64,000 nt of DNA from assembly GCF_002140975.2 (NCBI RefSeq), contig NZ_CP147247.1, forward strand, positions 3,828,501-3,892,500, read 5' to 3'. A program made the position numbers and the translations under genes. The notes beneath the pieces were generated by a model, which saw only the letters and a list, made by a program, of their open reading frames with translations, searched no databases and was not told where the DNA came from. Shown piece by piece: positions 16,451 through 24,272 of the stretch. This DNA is from Enterococcus sp. 9E7_DIV0242. GTDB taxonomy: Bacteria > Bacillota > Bacilli > Lactobacillales > Enterococcaceae. How positions within the stretch are numbered: the stretch's first letter is position 1; every line of letters begins with the position of its first letter.

Positions 16451-17710
16451 ATGCAACTCTTGAAACATGCATATTTTAGTCTCAAACATAATAAGCTACA
16501 ATGGCTGCTCAAATTCCTATTTCTTTTTCTTTACTTGAATCTGGTATTTAGTCTCATTGACAGTATCCATGGGTTAAAAAAAGAGATACAGAAGAGTCAA
16601 AGGAATTATGCAGCACAAGTCCAACTGTTTCCTGTTTCCGAACAAGCAGTCCCATTGACCTATCAACAACTCGAAGACTATGGAAAGTCAAAATATGTTG
16701 ATTGCGTCGAACATGATGGTTTTCTTTATTTAGCGCCGACAGACCCGCAGACAACCGTGCATTCGCAAGAAGAAGTAAGTTCTTCCGTTGGTGGTATGAT
16801 TCATGTGCTTCCGCAGGCAGAAATAGACAATAAAGTAAAATTGCAAGGTGTCGATCGTTTGAAACTAGGAGCGAACGAATGTCTAATCAGCCAGCAATAC
16901 GCGGATATGCAGCAAGTCAGCATTGGAGAAACCATTTCTTTTGACAACGGTCAGGCTCAGGTCGATTTTGTTGTCAAGGGGATCTATGACACTGAAGAAA
17001 CAGAGTCATTTGGTCCTGATATTTACACCACGATTGAAGCGTTAAAGTCTGGAAATCCGGAGCTTTATAAGCAAGTACAATGGTATTCAATTTATCATTT
17101 AGTTGATCAGAGCATGTTCGATGATTTTTGGTCGGAGCTAAAGGAAAAAGGTGTAACGGATCAGTATCAGCTTGTTTCAAACGAAGAATACTACCAAGAA
17201 GAGACCGTCTTTTTGAGTGAAACATTGAAAAAAAGCGGCTATGGATTACTTGGCGTCGTACTATTGGGGGTTGTCCCACTGTATGCCCTGACAAAGATTT
17301 TTAGGAAAAGACAGTTAACCGAAATCGGCTTCCTGTACAGCATGGGAATCAGCAGAATAAAACTAGCAGGAATATATATCGGTAATAACCTCTTACTGTT
17401 GCTGGTGACGGGCTGTCTAGCTATGGTTTCAGTGAATGGGTATCTCTCTTCTTTTGCACAATTGTTGCTGAGCAGTACTCAGAAGCTACTTAATGCACAA
17501 ACGGTCGATTTCTTTTCGACGAATAATTTCAGTGTTGTGACTTCGATTACTGCGCCAATTGCTCCGATTACAGAGATATCTGTGCAATCATCTTTCTCCA
17601 TTGAAAAAGTTGCGCTGATAATGGTTATCGTCATTATTCTTTCAATTAGCGCAGTGAATGAGATTCGTCGTTTTCAATTAAGCAATCAATTGATGGAGGA
17701 GACAGCATGA
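16451..17710 (+). CDS. FtsX-type ABC permease, first of two
   Basis: This 419-residue protein has the MacB/FtsX layout: one N-terminal membrane helix (about 20-38), a periplasm-facing domain of about 215 residues, and three C-terminal helices (about 258-278, 306-332, 385-404). The extracellular part carries KLGANECLISQQYADM and SIGETISFDNGQAQVDFVVKGIYD, typical of the MacB core domain. It has RBS AAAGGAGC and follows the TTAACA repeat. Its stop overlaps the next gene, an ABC ATPase that has lost its catalytic motifs. It probably works by mechanotransmission, not classic transport, and may pair with the second permease encoded downstream. Confidence 0.84.
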   Translation: MQLLKHAYFSLKHNKLQWLLKFLFLFLYLNLVFSLIDSIHGLKKEIQKSQRNYAAQVQLFPVSEQAVPLTYQQLEDYGKSKYVDCVEHDGFLYLAPTDPQTTVHSQEEVSSSVGGMIHVLPQAEIDNKVKLQGVDRLKLGANECLISQQYADMQQVSIGETISFDNGQAQVDFVVKGIYDTEETESFGPDIYTTIEALKSGNPELYKQVQWYSIYHLVDQSMFDDFWSELKEKGVTDQYQLVSNEEYYQEETVFLSETLKKSGYGLLGVVLLGVVPLYALTKIFRKRQLTEIGFLYSMGISRIKLAGIYIGNNLLLLLVTGCLAMVSVNGYLSSFAQLLLSSTQKLLNAQTVDFFSTNNFSVVTSITAPIAPITEISVQSSFSIEKVALIMVIVIILSISAVNEIRRFQLSNQLMEETA

Positions 17711-18366
17711 TGGAAGCGATTCGATTTGAACAGGCAAGCTACACAAAAGAAACGCTTGTTTTGGAGCAAGTATCAGCTACTTTTGACAGAGGGAAATCCT
17801 ATTTGATTTTTAGCGATGCTCGCTTAGAGCTGGGATTATTAACTGCTGTTATGACTGGACTGGAACCCTTGTCCTCGGGAAAGCTTTTCTACTATGGACA
17901 GGAGTATACCAAGCATGTACATACAACTCTGCATACTGCAGAAATCGGTGCTGTTTTTCAAAAGTACAACTATATACCGGCATTATCAGCAGAAGAAAAT
18001 CTTTATTATTACCTTCAAATCAATAAGCAGCCCATGAAAAAAGCAGCGTGTCGAAAATATCTGGCTAGTTTCGGGATTAACGGTGATTCATTGAAGCGTC
18101 CATTACAACAGTTGGATCTGTTGATTCAAAAAAAATATTGTTTGGCAAAAGCGCTAGTTTTATCGCCAAAGCTATTGATACTGGATCGCTTGTTATCAAC
18201 TCTGGATTTTCACAGTCAAGAACAGATTATGATCTATTTGAATAAGCTGGCAAATGAAGAGAAGACTTGTGTCATTTTACTGGAAAGTGAACAATTTTTA
18301 GGTAGATATACAGATGAGGTTTGGGGATTAAATCGGGGGAAGCTTTCTTTTATCAAGTGTATATGA
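17707..18366 (+). CDS. ABC ATPase-like protein with lost catalytic motifs (probable pseudo-ATPase)
   Basis: The 219-residue protein aligns end to end with LolD/MacB-type ATPases but lacks the working parts. Where GxxGSGKT should stand (about residues 36-46) it has SDARLELGLLTAV. The signature LSGGEQQR is replaced by LDLLIQKKY (about 136-145). Walker B is LLILD with Arg161 in place of the catalytic Glu, and the switch His region reads VILLESEQ. The Q-loop (VFQKYNYIPALSAEENL) is retained. The frame is open and length normal, so this is not a frameshift. It overlaps the first permease (ATGA) and probably acts as a non-hydrolysing partner of the normal ATPase encoded 1.5 kb downstream. Confidence 0.82.
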   Translation: MMEAIRFEQASYTKETLVLEQVSATFDRGKSYLIFSDARLELGLLTAVMTGLEPLSSGKLFYYGQEYTKHVHTTLHTAEIGAVFQKYNYIPALSAEENLYYYLQINKQPMKKAACRKYLASFGINGDSLKRPLQQLDLLIQKKYCLAKALVLSPKLLILDRLLSTLDFHSQEQIMIYLNKLANEEKTCVILLESEQFLGRYTDEVWGLNRGKLSFIKCI

Positions 18367-18381
18367 AAAGAGGAAGCGACT

Positions 18382-19863
18382 ATGAACTATTTACAACGTG
18401 GTATTCGCAGTGTGACGCGCAGAAAAGGGAAATCCTTTATCCTATTTGCAGTTATTTTTATTTTAGGAAATGTTATTGCCGGTGCGATCGCCATTCAGCA
18501 ATCAACAGAGAACGTGGAGAAAAAAGTCAAGAAGGAACTGGGAGCAACTGCAACAGTTGATCTTGATTACGACAGGCTAATGGAAGAGAGTCCATCGGGT
18601 GGTCAAGTACCAGGTGGCCTTTCGGAAGAAGATATCAAGAAAATCGGTAGCTCTCCATATGTAAAAGAATACGATTACAGTACAGGTGGAATGATCCAAG
18701 TAAAGGATTTAAAACTTTATCAGATGAACAATGAAGATAGTAATTTTTCAGTAAACATGGGTCAGTTTATACAATTAAAAGGGACGAACTTGACCAGCCC
18801 ACCTGATTTCTCGGAAAAAAAAGTCGATCTGACCGAGGGAAGGATGTTTACGCAAGAAGATATTGACAGTGACAAACCGGTAGCAATCATTTCAGAAGAA
18901 CTGGCAGAACTAAATGGTATTGGTGTCGGGGATCAGCTTGTTTTGGACAGTAACCATTACTCATACAATAATGATGGGACTACCTCTGAAGCTATGAAGG
19001 GCGATGATCATCCAGTAGAAATTATTGGGTTGTTCAAGCCTCAAACCGTAGAGAAAAAATCGGATGAAAAGTCACAAGATAATATGAATAATCAGATATT
19101 CCAGACGGAGCAGTTCAATACACTATATATGCCGAATAATGCTATTAAAGAGATTAATAAACAGGAATATGCTACAGGCAAACGTCTGACTCCTGATAAT
19201 TATACGGATGATTATACAGAAGAAAGCATGAACCAGGCAACACCGACATATATCCTGAAAAGTCCGGATGATGTGGATGCCTTCAAAGAGGAAACAGAAC
19301 CACTTATTCCAGACTTCTTCAAACTAACAGCTTCGACAGATCAGTATGAGCAGGTTGGCAGCAGCATGAAGAAGCTATCCCAAATTGCAGGATATGTGGT
19401 ACTGATTGCTGTTGGTGCAGCATTGGTGATCATTTCTCTAATCGTTGTTCTTTTCCTAAGAGACAGAAAGCATGAGTTTGGTATTTACCTATCCCTTGGA
19501 GAAAAACGAAACCGCGTATTGGCTCAAGTCATCATTGAGTTATTGATGATCAGCTTATTAGCAATGGGCATCTCCTTAATAACAGGAAATATACTGGGGG
19601 ATGTTGTTTCGAATTCTCTGCTTTCAGGAGATATTTTGGCTGAAACAGCGAATAATTCAGCAAATGGTAGTATGTCCTTTGTTGCTGGTGCCATGAGTCA
19701 GTCAACGCTCAGTGCGGAGGATATCACCAGTGCGTATGCAGTGAATTTCTCTTTGAGTTACATCATTACGTTTTTAGCCGCTGGGATGGCAACGATACTG
19801 GCTTCAGCAATTCTTCCGCTACTTTATATTCTGCGGTTGAATCCAAAGAAAATTATGATGTAG
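18382..19863 (+). CDS. FtsX/MacB-type ABC permease, second of two
   Basis: This 493-residue permease has an N-terminal helix (about 17-37), a large extracellular MacB-like domain (about 45-320) and three C-terminal helices (about 330-355, 378-402, 452-476). The cytosolic coupling loop LRDRKHEFGIYLSLGEKRNRVL is typical of the family. The extracellular domain is rich in charged residues and contains KVDLTEGRMFTQEDID and KPVAIISEELAELNGIGVGDQLVLDS. It is followed after 13 bases by the normal ATPase, its likely motor. The run of two permeases and two ATPases suggests a heteromeric complex. RBS is AGAGGAAG. Confidence 0.89.
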   Translation: MNYLQRGIRSVTRRKGKSFILFAVIFILGNVIAGAIAIQQSTENVEKKVKKELGATATVDLDYDRLMEESPSGGQVPGGLSEEDIKKIGSSPYVKEYDYSTGGMIQVKDLKLYQMNNEDSNFSVNMGQFIQLKGTNLTSPPDFSEKKVDLTEGRMFTQEDIDSDKPVAIISEELAELNGIGVGDQLVLDSNHYSYNNDGTTSEAMKGDDHPVEIIGLFKPQTVEKKSDEKSQDNMNNQIFQTEQFNTLYMPNNAIKEINKQEYATGKRLTPDNYTDDYTEESMNQATPTYILKSPDDVDAFKEETEPLIPDFFKLTASTDQYEQVGSSMKKLSQIAGYVVLIAVGAALVIISLIVVLFLRDRKHEFGIYLSLGEKRNRVLAQVIIELLMISLLAMGISLITGNILGDVVSNSLLSGDILAETANNSANGSMSFVAGAMSQSTLSAEDITSAYAVNFSLSYIITFLAAGMATILASAILPLLYILRLNPKKIMM

Positions 19864-19876
19864 GAGGAAGAAGAGA

Positions 19877-20551
19877 ATGGCAATTTTAGAGACAAACGCA
19901 CTCACTTATTTTTATCAGGATGGCGATCGTCGCCGAAAAATATTAGAAAAAACAACGATTTCTTTTGAACAAGGTCAATTTTATACGATCCTCGGACAAT
20001 CCGGGTCTGGTAAAACGACCTTCCTTTCGCTGATCAGCGCATTGGATGAACCTAAAGCCGGAGAAGTTCTATACAAAGGTAAGAATATCAAGGATATCGG
20101 TTATGAGGAATATCGTCGGGACGATATCAGTATTATTTTTCAAAGCTATAATCTAGTTCCGTATCTGACAGCAGTAGAGAATGTAATGGTGGCAATGTCT
20201 GTGACAGACAATCAGTTACCAGATTCCCCAAAGGATGTTGCCTATAACCTTTTGGATTATATCGGTATCACGCGTTCTAAGGCGGATCGAATGGTCAATC
20301 AGCTTTCCGGTGGGGAACAGCAACGGGTCGCAATTGCACGAGCTTTGTCAACAAATGTTGACATTATTCTTGCTGACGAACCGACTGGAAATTTGGATGA
20401 AGGCATGGAACAGGAAATCATCGACATTTTCAAGGATTTGGCAAAGGTTCATAACAAATGTGTGATCGTTGTCACTCACTCCAACGAGATTGCGAAACAT
20501 TCCGATCATACCTATTATTTGAAGCAAGGTGAGTTGATGCTGAATGAGTGA
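19877..20551 (+). CDS. ABC transporter ATPase, MacB/LolD type
   Basis: This 224-residue protein is a complete ABC ATPase: Walker [10 protein letters not shown] (about 42-50), Q-loop [18 protein letters not shown], signature [15 protein letters not shown], Walker [13 protein letters not shown] and switch His in VVTHSNEIA. It should power the FtsX-type permease before it and perhaps the first permease as well, since that one's adjacent ATPase is degenerate. It has an AGGAGGAAG ribosome-binding site and its stop overlaps the PASTA gene start by 8 bases, linking its translation to that of the wall-binding protein. Confidence 0.94.
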   Translation: MAILETNALTYFYQDGDRRRKILEKTTISFEQGQFYTILGQSGSGKTTFLSLISALDEPKAGEVLYKGKNIKDIGYEEYRRDDISIIFQSYNLVPYLTAVENVMVAMSVTDNQLPDSPKDVAYNLLDYIGITRSKADRMVNQLSGGEQQRVAIARALSTNVDIILADEPTGNLDEGMEQEIIDIFKDLAKVHNKCVIVVTHSNEIAKHSDHTYYLKQGELMLNE

Positions 20552-22064
20552 TTTCTTATCAAAATTCAATAAGGGGAATTACGATCAGGAACAAAAAGAG
20601 CAACGACAGAGGCATGAGAGCCGTCAGGAGCAATCGCCTGTGCAAGGGAAAGAGGAGTCGCAAACACAGCCAACACCGTCAATAGAGAATCAAAGCAGTG
20701 TACGGACCCCCACACAGCAAATAAGGGAACAGAATAAAGTACCACTCGTACCGAACGACAGCCCATACATCATTCCTAATGGCAGAGCAAAGAAGTCATC
20801 TGAAGAAGAAGGCACACTGAGCCGCCGCCGTAAAGAGGAAGAGACAGAGTTTGATCCTACGTATAAGGGAAAGCAGAAACGCAAAAAGTTATTGATTCTT
20901 GGCTTGGTTATTCTTGGTTGTAGTATTATCTTTTTCATCTACTACCAAATGACACATGTTAAGGTACCGGATTTTATGAATAAGGATGTGGCAGACGCTC
21001 GTACCTGGGCAAGCGAGAATAATATGAAGCTCGAGCTTGAGCAAAAGTATGACCCTAAAATTGTTGCTAATAAGGTGGTTGGGCAAAAGCAAAAAGCAAA
21101 ATCAACGATGAAAAAGGGGGCAACACTGAACTTAACAGCTAGTTTGGGTGCAGATCCGGAGGAACAGCTACAACTGCCGGATTTCATGACGATGTCAAAA
21201 AAAGAAGCCGAGGATTGGATTGCAGCTCAACAGGCAACAAACATTTCGATTATCGAAGAGTTCCATGAAACCGAAGAAGCTGGAAAAGCGTTGAAAATGG
21301 AGTTTACCAATGCGGAAGTTACCCAGCAGAATTATCATCGTAAAGATAAGCTCAAGTTGTATTACTCAAAAGGGAAAGAAACCTACAGTAAGAATATTAC
21401 GGTGCCTGATTTCACTAAAAAAACCAAGGCAGAGGTTGAGACTTGGGCAAAGAACAATGAGATCGTTGTTAATTTCGAAGAGGTAACCTCTACGGATATT
21501 GAAGCTGGAATCGTTATTTCTCAAGGGATAGCGAAGGATGAAAAGCTTGCGAAAAAAGAGCAAATGACTGTGACAGTTTCGCTGGGAAAAGGGATTATCG
21601 TGCCTGATTTTTCTGAATATAGTTTGGAAGATGCAGCAACTGCTGTTAGTGGTGTGGATATCCAAGTGAAGACGATCTACACTGAAAGTATGAGCTATGG
21701 ACAACTAGTTTCTCAAAGCGTTGCCGCAGGAACGGAATTGACGAGTAAGGATGATCAAACTATTAAGGTCGTTTATTCTGCGGGACAACCGTATCTCAAG
21801 GATTTGAGAGGAACAACTGTGGAAGGTGATTTGCAAAAGCTGTTTTATGATGAGTTTCAGTCAAAAGGGGCGAACATCAACTATCAAATCCGTTATGTCG
21901 ACTCAGCAGAGGCAAAAGGGATGGTTGTTGCTATGAATGTGCATAGCGAGTATCTGCCATTGAATTACACCGTTTATCTGGATGTCAGCTTAGGTAATCT
22001 TAGTGGCACGCAACAGTATGGAACGCCTCAAAATCAAGGAGAAGATGGCTCTGAGAATGAGTAA
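20544..22064 (+). CDS. Membrane-anchored PASTA-domain protein without a kinase
   Basis: The 506-residue protein has a cytosolic N-terminal part of about 112 residues rich in Gln, Glu and Arg, one membrane helix (about 113-134, KLLILGLVILGC), and an extracellular part made of four PASTA domains plus a divergent fifth. The repeats start at VKVPDFMNKDVADA, LQLPDFMTMSKKEA, ITVPDFTKKTKAEV and IIVPDFSEYSLEDA. PASTA domains bind peptidoglycan fragments or lipid II. They are normally part of PrkC-type kinases, but here no kinase domain is present. Its start lies inside the ATPase gene. I infer a wall-sensing or wall-tethering subunit of the ABC system. A terminator follows. Confidence 0.87.
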   Translation: MSDFLSKFNKGNYDQEQKEQRQRHESRQEQSPVQGKEESQTQPTPSIENQSSVRTPTQQIREQNKVPLVPNDSPYIIPNGRAKKSSEEEGTLSRRRKEEETEFDPTYKGKQKRKKLLILGLVILGCSIIFFIYYQMTHVKVPDFMNKDVADARTWASENNMKLELEQKYDPKIVANKVVGQKQKAKSTMKKGATLNLTASLGADPEEQLQLPDFMTMSKKEAEDWIAAQQATNISIIEEFHETEEAGKALKMEFTNAEVTQQNYHRKDKLKLYYSKGKETYSKNITVPDFTKKTKAEVETWAKNNEIVVNFEEVTSTDIEAGIVISQGIAKDEKLAKKEQMTVTVSLGKGIIVPDFSEYSLEDAATAVSGVDIQVKTIYTESMSYGQLVSQSVAAGTELTSKDDQTIKVVYSAGQPYLKDLRGTTVEGDLQKLFYDEFQSKGANINYQIRYVDSAEAKGMVVAMNVHSEYLPLNYTVYLDVSLGNLSGTQQYGTPQNQGEDGSENE

Positions 22065-22201
22065 GTAAGTTCTTTTAGGCAAGTAGAAGAGTATAAAAAA
22101 GAAGAAACACAAACTAAGAGATTTTGAGTTAAAAGGAAGCAAATAGATAGAACTAGACAAAAATTAGGGTATGCCTGAAAAACAGACAGGTCTTAGATAA
22201 A

Positions 22202-22250
22202 GCAAAAGAGCCATTCTTCCGATTTGGAAGAGTGGCTCTTTTGCTTTTAC
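22202..22250. terminator. Bidirectional terminator between the PASTA gene and the small membrane protein gene
   Basis: GCAAAAGAGCCATTCTTCC (22202-22220) pairs with GGAAGAGTGGCTCTTTTGC (22226-22244) with a 5-base loop and one wobble pair. A T-rich tail follows on the plus strand and an A-rich stretch precedes it, so it can serve both converging genes. Confidence 0.88.
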
Positions 22251-22254
22251 TTCA

Positions 22255-22554
22255 TTAGGCTTTGACTGGTGATTTTGGTTCACGACCAAGAATCGCCTGC
22301 AACACAGTCAATACACCGAAAGATGCTAAAATTGCATAAATCAGGCTTGAATAAGTTGTGATATCGAAATCCCAAGTTTTATAAATAACTAATACAATAG
22401 CTAAAGCAATAGCAGCAATAACGTTGAATAGAGCGAAAGCCCAAAGATTTCCATTTTCTTTACGAGATAAATAGAAAACAGAGAAACCAATACTTAGCAC
22501 ACCCCATGCAATACATACCAAAATAGCTGCCCAGTAGATAATAAATGCTACCAC
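22255..22554 (-). CDS. Small membrane protein of unknown function
   Basis: This 99-residue protein is read on the minus strand from a GTG, set by GAGGTG seven bases upstream. It has three hydrophobic segments (about 4-28, 38-60 and 65-88) with a charged loop YLSRKENGN between the first two, and ends in a basic hydrophilic tail. It shares the bidirectional terminator with the PASTA gene and is not in an operon with any other gene here. I do not recognise the family. Its regular membrane pattern and good ribosome-binding site support a real gene. Confidence 0.72.
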   Translation of the reverse strand: MVAFIIYWAAILVCIAWGVLSIGFSVFYLSRKENGNLWAFALFNVIAAIALAIVLVIYKTWDFDITTYSSLIYAILASFGVLTVLQAILGREPKSPVKA

Positions 22555-22773
22555 ATTTTTTCACCTCACTTTGTTCAGTAGTATTTTATCATGTTCTTCA
22601 TTTTTTGTCATGAAAAGGTGATGAAAAATAGAAGAAGGCTTATAGAAAGGAGTGTGTCTTGCTGAGAGCTAATCAAGGGCTCCCTCTTTTGTAGTTTCAG
22701 ATAAAACGTTGTTCAGAAAATCTGGACAAGAAGGGGTGAAATTCTTGATTTAATAGAGAGGTTACTCTTTCCA

Positions 22774-22802
22774 TTGACCTTTTCTGTACGATACGATACC
22801 TT
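22774..22802 (+). promoter_or_regulatory. Possible promoter of the DMT transporter gene
   Basis: TTGACC (22774-22779) is followed after 17 bases by TACCTT (22797-22802), a weak -10 box. The start codon is 36 bases further. No gene was seen in the 22555-22773 interval. Confidence 0.35.
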
Positions 22803-22837
22803 AATAAGGATCAAACTTTGAATAAAGAGGTGTTTGT

Positions 22838-23746
22838 ATGTGGTTCTTACCGGCATTGGTTACGGTGCTAGCTTGGGGAACAGCTGATGTATTTTATAAG
22901 AAGGGAAACGATCCCAAAGACCGCTTTTCTGCGACGAAGACGACCGTCATGGTTGGGCTGGTCATGGGCCTGCATGTGCTATTCTATTATGTGATTTATG
23001 AAGGAATTGCGTATGACTGGAAAAATTTGTTATTGTACTTGCCTGTATCTTCTATGTATATTCTCTCGATGGCTGTTGGGTATTTTGGGTTACGCTACAT
23101 TGAAGTGTCTATTTCTTCACCAATCAGTAATTCTTCGGGAGCTGTCTCGGCATTATTGACTTTTTTCTTGCTTGGTGGAACGATGAATAATATACAGTTT
23201 GGTGCAGTGGCAGCTATTTCTATTGGGATTCTATTACTGTCTATATTTGAAAAAAAGGAATTTGATGAAGAGCTGAAGCAAGAAAATCAAGGAATCGATC
23301 GAAAATATCGGGTCGGTGCAATCGCTATTGTTTTCCCAATTTTATATAGTGTTATTGATGGTTTAGGGACTTTCCTAGATGGGTATTATTTGGAGTTTAA
23401 GCAGATAATGCCCGAAGACCAGGCGAACATGAGCTATGAGCTGACGTTTTTTATGGTTGCGCTACTATTGTGGGCATATCTTGAATTAGTGAAACACGAG
23501 CGTGTGCTTGTCTTTTCAGAACGAGCTAAGGGACTTGCTGCGATTTTTGAGACAGTTGGACAGTTCTTCTATGTAGGAGCGATTGCTTCTAATGCGATTA
23601 TTGTGGCACCAATGATTGCCTCTTATAGCATTGTATCGGTTTTACTTGGAAGGATTTTTTTGAAGGAAAAGCTCAGTGCGAAGCAGTATATAGTGATTTT
23701 GATGATCATGATTGGAATCGCAATTCTTGGATTTTATGATGGGTAA
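22838..23746 (+). CDS. DMT-superfamily (EamA) transporter
   Basis: This 302-residue protein has ten predicted membrane helices in two five-helix halves, the layout of EamA drug/metabolite transporters. The first half begins FLPALVTVLAWGTADVFYKKG and carries SSPISNSSGAVSALLTFFLLG; the second half has ATNAxIV-like residues (ASNAIIVAPMIASYSIVSVLLGRIFLKEKLSAKQY), typical of the last helices. A hydrophilic linker (about 140-165) separates the halves. It exports or exchanges a small metabolite; the substrate is not apparent. It stands alone, with its own RBS (AAAGAGGTG) and a terminator about 100 bases downstream. Confidence 0.83.
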   Translation: MWFLPALVTVLAWGTADVFYKKGNDPKDRFSATKTTVMVGLVMGLHVLFYYVIYEGIAYDWKNLLLYLPVSSMYILSMAVGYFGLRYIEVSISSPISNSSGAVSALLTFFLLGGTMNNIQFGAVAAISIGILLLSIFEKKEFDEELKQENQGIDRKYRVGAIAIVFPILYSVIDGLGTFLDGYYLEFKQIMPEDQANMSYELTFFMVALLLWAYLELVKHERVLVFSERAKGLAAIFETVGQFFYVGAIASNAIIVAPMIASYSIVSVLLGRIFLKEKLSAKQYIVILMIMIGIAILGFYDG

Positions 23747-23847
23747 AGTAGCTGGAAACGATCTATTTATTAGTAGGGACCAACAGTGAAGTAGTCCATT
23801 CTCAGTATGGATTTAGAGCTGCAGAGCTATTGAGTAAATAAAAACGG

Positions 23848-23880
23848 AGTCTTTCATTTCGATGGAAGGCTTTGTTTTTT
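23848..23880 (+). terminator. Rho-independent terminator after the DMT transporter gene
   Basis: AGTCTTTCAT (23848-23857) pairs with ATGGAAGGCT (23862-23871), with G-T pairs and a TTCG loop, followed by TTGTTTTTTTATT. Confidence 0.75.
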
Positions 23881-24272
23881 TATTAAGAGAGGATGATGAA
23901 CAGAAGCTCATTACCGAAGAGCTTTGAAACACTGTGATTTATTACTGATGGCTTCTTACATGTTTCTTCTCGCAGTATAGATGAGCAGACATCGATACAG
24001 TTCTTGTTTTTTACTTGCCGTTTATTCGTTTTTAGGTGTAGACAGAGCGTAGATGTTGCGTTCTGGCTCGCACTCGGTCATTTAGACGAATAAAATAATA
24101 AGGCTATGTTTTTTTCTCGTAAGTTCTTTTAAGGGACAACAACTATCCCTATATTTTAGTGAGAGATACGTTCATCCCAATAGAAGATAAGGTGGTGGTT
24201 TCAATTTGGGCTGAAACGAGAAAAGAAGCAGCTGTTCTTAAGTTAAGATAAATATAGAAAGAGGTGACCCAA
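23881..24272. other. Intergenic region before the PTS regulator, no gene seen
   Basis: I see no supported coding sequence here. The only structure is an inverted repeat TTTATTCGT (about 24021-24029) and ACGAATAAA (about 24084-24092), about 55 bases apart, which could be part of a regulatory leader or a decayed element. A promoter for the PTS operon probably lies near 24200-24260, but no good box pair is visible. Confidence 0.4.

Noticed and set aside
17707..18366. A frameshift or sequencing error as the cause of the missing ATPase motifs.
   Set aside because: The frame is open from start to stop, the length is normal, and conserved-looking ABC blocks before and after the lost motifs are all in the same frame.
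24264..24272. GTG at 24264 as the start of the PRD regulator.
   Set aside because: That GTG is part of the AGAGGTGA ribosome-binding site of the ATG at 24273.
23881..24272. A riboswitch or RNA antiterminator site in front of the PTS regulator.
   Set aside because: No terminator/antiterminator pair or known aptamer pattern is visible; the only inverted repeat is weak.
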